Assembly: GCA_024697185.1 (NCBI GenBank)
Contig: JAILGB010000011.1
Span: 1 to 64,000, forward strand
Direction: 5' to 3'
DNA length: 64,000 nt
Origin: Opitutales bacterium
GTDB lineage: Bacteria; Verrucomicrobiota; Verrucomicrobiia; Opitutales; UBA953
Shown: one piece after another, positions 20,392-27,343 of the stretch
Layout of the letters: every line of letters begins with the position of its first letter
Numbering within the stretch: position 1 is the stretch's first letter
The notes under the pieces: model-generated
Databases searched by the model: none
Told to the model about the DNA's origin: nothing
The model's input: only the letters and a program-made list of their open reading frames with translations
Position numbers and translations under genes: made by a program

Positions 20392-21078
20392 TTACTTTCT
20401 TTCTAATAAATCTGGTCTGCGTTCCTGCGTTTTTTTCAACTGTTGCTCGCGCCGCCATCGTTGAATTTCTGCGTGGTTTCCCGATAAAAGAACAGGTGGA
20501 ACCGGCATTCCTCTAAATATTTCAGGACGTGTATATTGAGGATAAGATAAGAGTCTATCATTAAAACTGTCTCCCGTCAATGAATTTTCTTCACCCAAGA
20601 CTCCGGGGATCTGTCGGGCGAGGCAATCGACGACGACTGCAGCGGCGATCGTGCCGTTTGTCAGAACATAATCTCCGATTGAAATTTCCCGCGTGATGAC
20701 GGTGTCGCGAATCCTTTGGTCAATCCCTTCGTAATGTCCGCTCAGCATCACCAGGTGCTTTTTTTGAGAGAGTTCCCGCGCGAGATCGTTAGTGAGCGGT
20801 TCGCCGTCGGGACAGAGATAAATGATCTCGTCCGCGGGAACGCCGCCCGCCGTCTTGACAGCCTCGATCGCATCGACGACGGGCTGCGCCGCCATCAGCA
20901 TTCCCGCGCCGCCGCCAAAGGGACGGTCATCCACACGACGATGCTTGTCTTTTGTCCAGTCGCGAATATCGTGCAGCCGGATATCCAAAATCCCGTTTTT
21001 TACCGCACGTCCCAAGATGGATTCGCCAAAAAAACCACGAACCATTTCCGGGAAAAGCGTCAAAATGTCAATCTGCAT
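20392..21078 (-). CDS. trmD: tRNA (guanine-N1-)-methyltransferase TrmD
   Basis: Methylates G37 of tRNAs reading CNN codons, preventing frameshifts. About 228 residues. SPOUT-class features are visible: DILTLFPEMVRGFF at the start, DRPFGGGAGMLM, LSGHYEGIDQRI, EISIGDYVLTNG and PQYTRPEIFRGMPVP. I chose the ATG at 21078; a TTG four codons upstream is also open. The gene lies 60 bases after rpsP with no rimM between them, although rimM is common at this position in other bacteria. Confidence 0.96.
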   Translation of the reverse strand: MQIDILTLFPEMVRGFFGESILGRAVKNGILDIRLHDIRDWTKDKHRRVDDRPFGGGAGMLMAAQPVVDAIEAVKTAGGVPADEIIYLCPDGEPLTNDLARELSQKKHLVMLSGHYEGIDQRIRDTVITREISIGDYVLTNGTIAAAVVVDCLARQIPGVLGEENSLTGDSFNDRLLSYPQYTRPEIFRGMPVPPVLLSGNHAEIQRWRREQQLKKTQERRPDLLERK

Positions 21079-21138
21079 CGTCCTAAACAAAAACGCCCCG
21101 CGTTCCCGCGAGGCTGTTGTTGTATTTCAAAAAGCAAA

Positions 21139-21408
21139 CTACGCAGCAGGAGTTTCCGCCGTTGCGGCTTTGCGAGCTTTTTTGATGAGCGAACGCGCCG
21201 TGTCGGACGGTTGTGCACCGCATTTGGTCCAATAATCGACACGCTCGAGATTGACCGTCAAAGGAAGCGATTTTCCGCGAGCGGAAGGCTCATAGGAACC
21301 GATAATCTCGACAAAACGACCGTCGCGACGCGAGGTGCTCTCGCAAACGACAATGCGATAAACAGGATGGTGTGTTGAACCGTGGCGTTGTAATCTAATA
21401 CGAAGCAT
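21139..21408 (-). CDS. rpsP: 30S ribosomal protein S16
   Basis: Early assembly protein of the small subunit. The 89 residues begin MLRIRLQRHGSTHHPVYRIVV and contain GRFVEIIGSYEPSAR and the DYWTKCGAQPSDTARSLIKK segment. It opens the operon with trmD and rplS. The promoter at 21444-21472 leaves a leader of about 28 bases. Confidence 0.97.
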   Translation of the reverse strand: MLRIRLQRHGSTHHPVYRIVVCESTSRRDGRFVEIIGSYEPSARGKSLPLTVNLERVDYWTKCGAQPSDTARSLIKKARKAATAETPAA

Positions 21409-21443
21409 AACTAATTTTCTATAATTTTTAAATTGTTCTTTCT

Positions 21444-21472
21444 ATTTAAGCGCCAAAAACTCTTTGTGTCAA
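21444..21472 (-). promoter_or_regulatory. Promoter of rpsP-trmD-rplS
   Basis: On the minus strand a perfect TTGACA (21467-21472), a 17-base spacer and TTAAAT (21444-21449, 4 of 6). The leader to the ATG at 21408 is AT-rich without a Shine-Dalgarno sequence. Confidence 0.6.
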
Positions 21473-21512
21473 GATTTTAATTTGTCCCGGGAACGACAAA
21501 ACCCTGTTCCCG

Positions 21513-21677
21513 CTAATCGAAGATGTTCCACGCCCAAATGCTTTTATAGAGAACATAGAGCAAAATAAAATATCCGCCCAGCATCAAAATCCACGCCAGC
21601 CGCTTGAACGCCAACGGCAAAGGCTCGTCCGGCGGTCCCCAGGCTTTTTTGACACAGTCGAAAAGTTTCGAAAACAT
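21513..21677 (-). CDS. 54-residue single-pass membrane protein, coupled to the preceding gene
   Basis: A short frame of 54 residues. It starts MFSKLFDCVKKAWGPPDEP, has one hydrophobic helix around residues 28-47 (AWILMLGGYFILLYVLYKS) and ends AWNIFD. The ATG overlaps the stop of the upstream secreted protein by one base (TAATG), a strong sign of translational coupling. A GGGAACG/GTTCCCG inverted pair (21488-21512) follows the stop directly. I know no family for it; small membrane partners that dock a periplasmic protein are one possibility. Confidence 0.72.
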   Translation of the reverse strand: MFSKLFDCVKKAWGPPDEPLPLAFKRLAWILMLGGYFILLYVLYKSIWAWNIFD

Positions 21678-22648
21678 TAGTGCTTTGTCTTCTTTTCCGA
21701 AGCGCCGTCATCCGCTTTTTTCTTGGGTTTGGGCAACGGCGCTCCCGTATAGATTTCTGCGGCGTTCATCGCGTATTTGGCGGAAACGCTCGTGGGATCG
21801 AGTTCGACGAGCTCCGACCAAAGTCTTCTCAGTTCTTTTTCGTTGTAGCCGTTACGCCGCAAAAGTCCTGTCGCCGCCAGATAGACTTCCTGTTTTTGGC
21901 GCGGTGTATAGCGGTCGCCCGTCGTCAATTCCTTCAGACGCGCCAAGACTTCCTCGTTAGTGTAGATTTTCACCTCCGGGCCTTTTTTGTCCGACGACGG
22001 ATGGGTACGATCCGTGATCAAGGAAAAAACGTCAAAAAGGGCGCGGGCGCAAACATCCTCTTTTAATCCCGGGTCGTTGGCGCGAATAATTTTCTCGGCA
22101 TCGGGCAGGCGGTAAATGCCTTCGATGTTGCAGGCCTCCGCATAAACTTTGGCGAGGGCGACCCCTTTGGCGTTGGCCGCCTTTTTCATAATCTCGCAAC
22201 GCTGCTTGTAAAGTTCAAACTTTTCCTTCATCAGCGCGGCGATCTCATCGGGGGATTTTAAAATCTCGTCGCCGCAGATTGTATAATAGTCTTTTTCGTC
22301 TGCGCCTCTCAAAACAAGTGCCGGATAACTGCGAATCGCACGCGTCGCCTTAAATCCTTTGCCGATGGACTCTGCCTTTTTGCGCTCTTTTTCATCAGGA
22401 CGCTGATAAACGGGAATCGCAACAAGCCCCGCCTTTCCGCAGGCGTTGCGGACATTTTTGTTTTTAAAAACCGTCGTCATCAGTTTTTCGCCGCGCTTTT
22501 CCCAGTCGGGGCCGTAAAGATAAATAACGGCTCCGTCCTTGCCTCCGGACTTCAAGGCTTGCTCATATGTCGCTTTTTCCGCTCCCGCGAACATGACGGG
22601 AACAACAAAAAACAACGCGAAAAAACCTGCAACGATTCGGGATCTCAT
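21677..22648 (-). CDS. Secreted protein with a thioredoxin-like N-terminal region, function unknown
   Basis: 323 residues. A signal peptide (about 1-22, ending FAGA) precedes a region that reads like a thioredoxin fold lacking the CxxC: AVIYLYGPDWEKRGEKL, then IPVYQRPDE, and a cis-proline-type position in IRSYPALVLRG. The rest (from about 135) is helical with repeated charged segments and a Lys-rich tail (PLPKPKKKADDGASEKK). It is the first of two coupled genes, followed by the 54-residue membrane protein. A role in envelope protein assembly is possible but not shown. Confidence 0.7.
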   Translation of the reverse strand: MRSRIVAGFFALFFVVPVMFAGAEKATYEQALKSGGKDGAVIYLYGPDWEKRGEKLMTTVFKNKNVRNACGKAGLVAIPVYQRPDEKERKKAESIGKGFKATRAIRSYPALVLRGADEKDYYTICGDEILKSPDEIAALMKEKFELYKQRCEIMKKAANAKGVALAKVYAEACNIEGIYRLPDAEKIIRANDPGLKEDVCARALFDVFSLITDRTHPSSDKKGPEVKIYTNEEVLARLKELTTGDRYTPRQKQEVYLAATGLLRRNGYNEKELRRLWSELVELDPTSVSAKYAMNAAEIYTGAPLPKPKKKADDGASEKKTKH

Positions 22649-22663
22649 GACCTACATTTTAAA

Positions 22664-22710
22664 CACAAAAAACCGTTCCCGCAATCTTTCACGGGAACGG
22701 CCTTTTGTTT
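22664..22710 (-). terminator. Terminator of efp, motif-paired
   Basis: CCGTTCCCG (22673-22681) and CGGGAACGG (22692-22700) form a perfect 9-bp stem with a 10-base loop. A-rich sequence on the plus strand gives the U-run for efp, and CCTTTTGTTTTTT on the other side could terminate in the opposite direction as well. Confidence 0.82.
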
Positions 22711-22723
22711 TTTACTTTAAAAA

Positions 22724-23287
22724 CTATGCGCGACCGAGATAAGTCTTGTCTTCAGTGCTGACGCGGATCTTTTCGCCTTCCGCGATAAAGAGCGGAACAT
22801 TAATGGTGATGCCGGTCTCAACCTTGACAGCCTTTTGGGCGTTCGTCGCCGAATTGCCCTTGACTGCCGGCGGAGCCTCGACAACGGTCATCTCGATCGA
22901 AGCGGGCAGCGAAACCGTCACCGGCTTTTCCTCGACAAAGAGAACATCATATTGCTGACCTTCGATCAAAAAGCCCGCGATGTCCGACAATTTGTCCTGA
23001 CCGATCGGATATTCTTCAAAAGTCTCCGGATCCGAAAAAACATACGCACCGTCCGCCGTGTAAAGCAAATCGAGCTTGCGAATGCTGTTTTCGAGCACAT
23101 CAAAAGAAGCACCGATGTTGGTGCGGACCGGGATAACGTTACCGTAAGTCAGCGAACGGAGTTCCATCTGACAATAGGAAGCATTGTTCGGAGGAGTCCG
23201 GACCTGACATTCGAGCACGATGCAAAGATCTCCGTTGTAACGGATAATATTTTTACGCTTAATGTTATTGACTGTTGTATTTGCCAT
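22724..23287 (-). CDS. efp: Elongation factor P with an asparagine at the loop tip
   Basis: Relieves ribosome stalling at polyproline by acting next to the P-site tRNA. Starting at the ATG at 23287 there are 187 residues in the three-domain EF-P layout, with an N-terminal KOW-like domain and two OB domains (VEEKPVTVSLPASIEM; VKVETGITINVPLFIAEGEKIRVST). The critical loop reads R30-T-P-P-N34-N35-A. Aligned by position, N34 falls where E. coli has the modified Lys34 and many Verrucomicrobia have Arg. No lysylation or rhamnosylation gene is nearby. A second, canonical EF-P may exist elsewhere. Confidence 0.9.
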   Translation of the reverse strand: MANTTVNNIKRKNIIRYNGDLCIVLECQVRTPPNNASYCQMELRSLTYGNVIPVRTNIGASFDVLENSIRKLDLLYTADGAYVFSDPETFEEYPIGQDKLSDIAGFLIEGQQYDVLFVEEKPVTVSLPASIEMTVVEAPPAVKGNSATNAQKAVKVETGITINVPLFIAEGEKIRVSTEDKTYLGRA

Positions 23288-23295
23288 AATGATTG

Positions 23296-23324
23296 ATTCT
23301 CTCAAAAAAGCCTGTTTGCCGCAA
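23296..23324 (-). promoter_or_regulatory. Possible near-leaderless promoter of efp
   Basis: On the minus strand TTGCGG (23319-23324), a 17-base spacer and GAGAAT (23296-23301, 4 of 6). It ends only eight bases before the ATG at 23287. The boxes are weaker than in other cases here. Confidence 0.4.
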
Positions 23325-23362
23325 GATTTTAATTAGTCGCCCCCGGCGGGAACGCCCGATTT

Positions 23363-24028
23363 TCATTTGCCCGCGGGAGCGAGCACAACGCGAAATCCGA
23401 GATAGCGTTCCCTGCTGTCCGTATAATCAAAGCCGATAACGCCCGACACACAAAATTCCGCAGCCGCATTCCAACTGCCACCGCGACTGACATGGTCGGC
23501 GCCCATTCCCGCATCCAAACACCATTCCCAGACATTCCCGTGCATATCGCAAATTCCCCAGGCGTTCGCCTCTTTTGTCCCGACAGGATGCGTTTCACCT
23601 CCGGAGTTTTCCTCCCACCACGCGACGCGGCTCAAATCCTCCGCCGTATCGCCGGAGCAATAGCGCGTCATCGTTCCCGCACGACAGGCAATCCCCCACT
23701 CCTCCAAAGACGGCAGGCGATACTCCAAGCCTTCCGGCAGACGCCCCGCTTCACGTTCCCGCTGCGTCAACCTTTTACAAAATTCCATAGCGTCATCCCA
23801 CGAAACGCACTCGACAGGCAAAGCGTCACCCTTAAAATGAGACGGATTTTCACCCGTGACCGCCAAATATTGCGCTTGAGTCACCTCAAACTTGCCAATC
23901 GACCAACCCTGACCGGGAATCCTGACCAACGCCAAGCTAAAATCATCCGTCCGCTCACAAGACGCGACCAAAAACATAAGTCCCGCCAAAAACAAAAACG
24001 CCGCTTTTCTCAATTTCAATAAGCCCAT
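23363..24028 (-). CDS. FGE-sulfatase-domain lipoprotein, probably not catalytic
   Basis: 221 residues from the ATG at 24028. A lipobox LVASC with Cys24 makes it a lipoprotein. The rest is the formylglycine-generating-enzyme (SUMF1) fold: GKFEVTQAQYLAVTGENPSHF, PVECVSWDDAMEFCKRLT, YRLPSLEEWGIACRAGT, GNVWEWCLD, HVSRGGSW and YLGFRVV. Where true enzymes have RGGSxxCxxxYC, this one reads RGGSWNAAAEFC, so the first active cysteine is an alanine. Many such domains serve as binding modules instead. It probably faces the periplasm. An upstream TTG start would lengthen it by four residues. Confidence 0.85.
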   Translation of the reverse strand: MGLLKLRKAAFLFLAGLMFLVASCERTDDFSLALVRIPGQGWSIGKFEVTQAQYLAVTGENPSHFKGDALPVECVSWDDAMEFCKRLTQREREAGRLPEGLEYRLPSLEEWGIACRAGTMTRYCSGDTAEDLSRVAWWEENSGGETHPVGTKEANAWGICDMHGNVWEWCLDAGMGADHVSRGGSWNAAAEFCVSGVIGFDYTDSRERYLGFRVVLAPAGK

Positions 24029-24115
24029 AATAAAAATCAAAATAAATATTTTATAAATTTATTTTATTGACTCCCCAAAAATTTGCAATTGTTTTTTTAA
24101 AAGGCAAGACATCCG

Positions 24116-25372
24116 TCAAAAATCACGCCGGCGACGCAATTCCAAAATCACACCCTCGCGCAATTCCCCGACCGCAAGCGTCCGATAAGAATCCCCCCGC
24201 CACTTTTCCCAAAACTCCACCGGGGCGACAACAAGCTCAAAATCCTCCCGCAAAACCTCATCCTCAAAATACCCGACCGACGCGCGTTCCCGCAGCTGCC
24301 ACGGCAACGGCCAAATCTCCCGCCCATAGACGGCAAGCGTTCCCGACTCCCTGCAAATCGCCGCCACAAAATCCGCGTTCCCGCGAGAAGTCTCAACATA
24401 GCCGCAGATTTTTTCAAGCGGAAAAACAAAAAGCGTCAGCGCATTCAAAAAAACCGTTCCCGCCAACAAAAAATATTTTTTTTGCCCCGACAAAACACGC
24501 AAACTCTCCGCAAACGCCAAAACCGTTCCCGGCACCGCCGACAATAACAGCCAAGGCTCACGATGCGGCAACACAAAATAAACCAGCCACAAAACAGCAC
24601 TCGAAACCGTCAAAAAAAACTGCCCGCGGGAACGCTCCCGATACACAAGCAAAAACCCCGCCGCAAACAAAAACAACAAAAGCAAAATCCCCGAAACCCC
24701 AAAATAAGAAACATCGTTCCCGACACTCGCGGGAACGCTAAAATCAAACAACGGCAAATGACGGAAAAACGAAGTGTAAAAAAACAAAGCCGTTCCCGCC
24801 GCAAGCCCCAAAACCCGCCACGAAAAACGCAAACCCCCAAGCCAAAAAGCCAAAACAAAAAACACCCACGTCTCCTTGGACGCCACCGCAAGACCCAAAA
24901 AAATCCCCCCGACAATCTCCGACCGCCTAAAAAACAAAAGCGTTCCCGCCAAACACGCAAACGACACAAACAACGGCTCTTGGATAAAATCACCCGAATA
25001 AAAAAGCCAAAGGGGAATCGTCGCCAAAAGCACCGAAACCCCAAAATTGAAAAACAGCCGTTCCCGCCCCCAAACAATCAACGGCAATGCCGTCGCCGTT
25101 CCCGCACAAATCAAAATCGGCAACAAACGCAAAACAAGTTCCACCCCACCACCCAAAAAATAAAACGGAACAGCAAAAAAATACAAGGTCAAACCATGAA
25201 AACGAGGCTCATAAAGCAAATCACCATGAGCAAAAACCCAGTCCCAAACACGCCAAGCCTGAACAGCCTCATCACTGTGAAACGGACGATCCCAAGCAAA
25301 ACACAAGGACAAAAAAACGCAAACAAAAAATGTCAGCGCCGGCAAAATCGTTGTCCTGTCAAAAAGCCTCAC
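24116..25372 (-). CDS. GT-C-type integral membrane protein (TIGR03663 / Agl23-like family)
   Basis: 418 residues with about ten membrane segments. The N-terminal loop after the first helix, FHSDEAVQAWRVWDW (about 31-45) with YEPRFHGLTLYF, matches the DEA...HGP pattern of the TIGR03663 family, distantly related to ArnT/PMT glycosyltransferases that use polyprenyl-linked sugars. Catalytic use of the Asp-Glu pair is inferred from these relatives. The C-terminal 90 residues are soluble. The coding strand is unusually T-rich (Phe/Leu-rich), giving a plus strand dominated by A and C. It is 89 bases downstream of hemA and may be transcribed with it. Confidence 0.75.
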   Translation of the reverse strand: MRLFDRTTILPALTFFVCVFLSLCFAWDRPFHSDEAVQAWRVWDWVFAHGDLLYEPRFHGLTLYFFAVPFYFLGGGVELVLRLLPILICAGTATALPLIVWGRERLFFNFGVSVLLATIPLWLFYSGDFIQEPLFVSFACLAGTLLFFRRSEIVGGIFLGLAVASKETWVFFVLAFWLGGLRFSWRVLGLAAGTALFFYTSFFRHLPLFDFSVPASVGNDVSYFGVSGILLLLFLFAAGFLLVYRERSRGQFFLTVSSAVLWLVYFVLPHREPWLLLSAVPGTVLAFAESLRVLSGQKKYFLLAGTVFLNALTLFVFPLEKICGYVETSRGNADFVAAICRESGTLAVYGREIWPLPWQLRERASVGYFEDEVLREDFELVVAPVEFWEKWRGDSYRTLAVGELREGVILELRRRRDF

Positions 25373-25461
25373 CTGCGATGATTCTAAAATCTAAAACAAT
25401 TTTTATCAAACCTAAAGCACCATCCCGCGGGAACGGGAAAGGGGGTCGCGTGTTTGCAAAA

Positions 25462-26505
25462 TCAGCGCTCCGGGCTGTTGCCGAAGCTGCGATTGACGCG
25501 TGCGGTGATTTCTTGCCGGCAGGCGTCCATATCCGCCAAGCGCGCCTGGAGATTTTTGTTGGCGATCCCGGCGAGATCGTCGAGGGTATAAAGCCAGACT
25601 TCCGACAAGGTTGCCAGGTCTGCGGCAAAATTTGGCGGCTGTCCCAGATCGATAAAAAACAGCGGGCGTCCGTCGCGGGAACGCAAAAGCGTGCCCAGTT
25701 CCCCGGCGTCTATCAAGGGTTCGGGAACGCTCAACGCGCCGATGACAATATCCGCGCTGCGCAGGTGTTCCTTAAAATTTTTCAAGGGCGTAACCGACGT
25801 TCCCGCGCCGATTTCCTCGGCGAGCGCGCAGGCGTTTTCAAAATGTCTCGATGCGATCACGATCGTTCCCGCCGAGCGGTTTGCGAACGCTCTCGCGACT
25901 TTTTTTCCGGCATCTCCCGTTCCCGCGACAAAAACTGTCGAGCGCGACAAATCCCCAAAAATGCGTTGCGCCAAACTGACCGCCACGTTTCCGATGCTCA
26001 CCTGCCCTTGCGCGATTGCGGTGTTGCTGCGCAAGTATTTGGCAAAATGAAAGACTTTTTGAAAAACCTTGTTGAGCACGCGCCGTGTTTTGTTTTTGGA
26101 GACCGCCATGTCGTAAGCGTCTTTGACTTGCCCGAAAATTTCAATTTCCCCGACCATCTTGGACTCAAGTCCTGTCGCCACCGCCGTCAAATGGGCAATG
26201 GCGTCCAAGCCTTCAAAAAACTGCAGGTTTTCTTCAATTTTTTCGACGGGAACGCCCGCCCGTGCAGCCAAGGCTGCGGCTTCAAAATTTTCTGTTCCCG
26301 CGCTGACGACGCTATAAATCTCGATGCGGTTGCAGGTCGCCAGCAGGACGATTTCATCGCACGGGAACGCGGTTTCATAAAAAGCCCCGACATCTTCCCG
26401 CGGGAACGCCAGTTTCAGGCGCACATCGTCCGCCGCGCAATGGACATTGCACGAGACCGCCCTCAAGACTTTTCCTGCGGGAACGAAATTTTCACTCACT
26501 TTCAT
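25462..26505 (-). CDS. hemA: Glutamyl-tRNA reductase, shortened at the C-terminus
   Basis: Reduces glutamyl-tRNA to glutamate-1-semialdehyde, the entry to tetrapyrroles. 347 residues from the ATG at 26505. The nucleophile is Cys58 in LLATCNRIEIY; GLESKMVGEIEIFGQVKDAY and the NADPH-binding VAGTGDAGKKVARAF are present. Usual enzymes have about 410-430 residues; here the protein stops just after the spinal helix (DMDACRQEITARVNRSFG), so the C-terminal dimerisation domain is missing, with no frame continuing it downstream. The start overlaps the hemX-like gene by 14 bases. It contains nine GGGAACG copies, about 8.6 per kb. Confidence 0.92.
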   Translation of the reverse strand: MKVSENFVPAGKVLRAVSCNVHCAADDVRLKLAFPREDVGAFYETAFPCDEIVLLATCNRIEIYSVVSAGTENFEAAALAARAGVPVEKIEENLQFFEGLDAIAHLTAVATGLESKMVGEIEIFGQVKDAYDMAVSKNKTRRVLNKVFQKVFHFAKYLRSNTAIAQGQVSIGNVAVSLAQRIFGDLSRSTVFVAGTGDAGKKVARAFANRSAGTIVIASRHFENACALAEEIGAGTSVTPLKNFKEHLRSADIVIGALSVPEPLIDAGELGTLLRSRDGRPLFFIDLGQPPNFAADLATLSEVWLYTLDDLAGIANKNLQARLADMDACRQEITARVNRSFGNSPER

Positions 26506-27331
26506 GAACAAGCTCCGTTTGCTCCGCCCGCGCCGAATATTTGCGAACGCCGTCGATCCCGCCGATTAGAATAATCGTAAGCAAAAAAATCGCGATCCCG
26601 AAAACCGTTCCCGCGCGCGCTGAGATTTTTTGGCGGCGTCTCAAAAAATAGAGCGCGACAAGTCCGCCGAGAATCAAAGCCGAGATCAAAATTTTATAAA
26701 CGATAAAGAGCGTCATTCCGCCCGGCGCGGCAAAAATATTCAAAATTCCCACCGCGACACCCGCGACAAAAAAAACAAGGCTGCTCGTCAGCAGATGTCT
26801 GCCGACGCGTTCCAAAGAAATCAGGTCCGGCAAATGTGTCGAAAAAGAATCCGCCTGCCTCCGGCGCAAAGCCCTGTCCTGCAAAAAATACAAAGCCCAC
26901 GCCAGTGCCGCCGAGCCTAAGCACGCGACTCCCACAAGCAAAAGCCCGACATGGACGGGAAGCCACGAGACGACGCCTTCGACATCCCAAAACTGTTTGT
27001 TGAGCGACGCCAAAAGCGCAAGCGCAAACGACAGCCACGCGCAAGCGACCGCGGGAACGCGGATTTCCCAAACAATCCTCAAAAACAAAAATGCCAGTGT
27101 CCCGCAAAGGCTCAAGGCAAAGAAGACTTCAAAAAGATTGTAAATCGGCAAAATCCCGTTCCCAAGACCGCGCATACCGAAGAAAAAAATCTGTAGCGTT
27201 CCCGCGGACAAAAGCGTTCCCGCGGCGATTTGCCGGGCGAGACGCCATGTTTTTTTTAACGCGCCCGCCGTTCCCGCGACACAGGCTGCCGCGAGAAGGG
27301 CGTTGACGATGACGATGATTGCGATTTCCAC
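26492..27331 (-). CDS. HemX/CcsA-type cytochrome c assembly membrane protein
   Basis: 279 residues with about eight hydrophobic segments, belonging to the CytC_asm family. In Bacillus and others HemX lies next to hemA and affects glutamyl-tRNA reductase level; relatives (CcsA, ResC) handle heme for c-type cytochromes. The usual Trp-rich WWD loop is not apparent; GVVSWLPVHVGLLLVG occupies that region. It lies between DUF1846 (gap 12 bases) and hemA (overlap 14 bases) in one operon, supporting a heme-related role. Confidence 0.78.
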   Translation of the reverse strand: MEIAIIVIVNALLAAACVAGTAGALKKTWRLARQIAAGTLLSAGTLQIFFFGMRGLGNGILPIYNLFEVFFALSLCGTLAFLFLRIVWEIRVPAVACAWLSFALALLASLNKQFWDVEGVVSWLPVHVGLLLVGVACLGSAALAWALYFLQDRALRRRQADSFSTHLPDLISLERVGRHLLTSSLVFFVAGVAVGILNIFAAPGGMTLFIVYKILISALILGGLVALYFLRRRQKISARAGTVFGIAIFLLTIILIGGIDGVRKYSARAEQTELVHESE

Positions 27332-27343
27332 AGACAGGGGAAA

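Noticed and set aside
24067-25381. Foreign DNA, because of the odd composition of the 24.1-25.4 kb gene
   Set aside because: The A/C-rich plus strand results from a Phe/Leu-rich membrane protein on the minus strand, and GGGAACG copies are as frequent as in neighbours.
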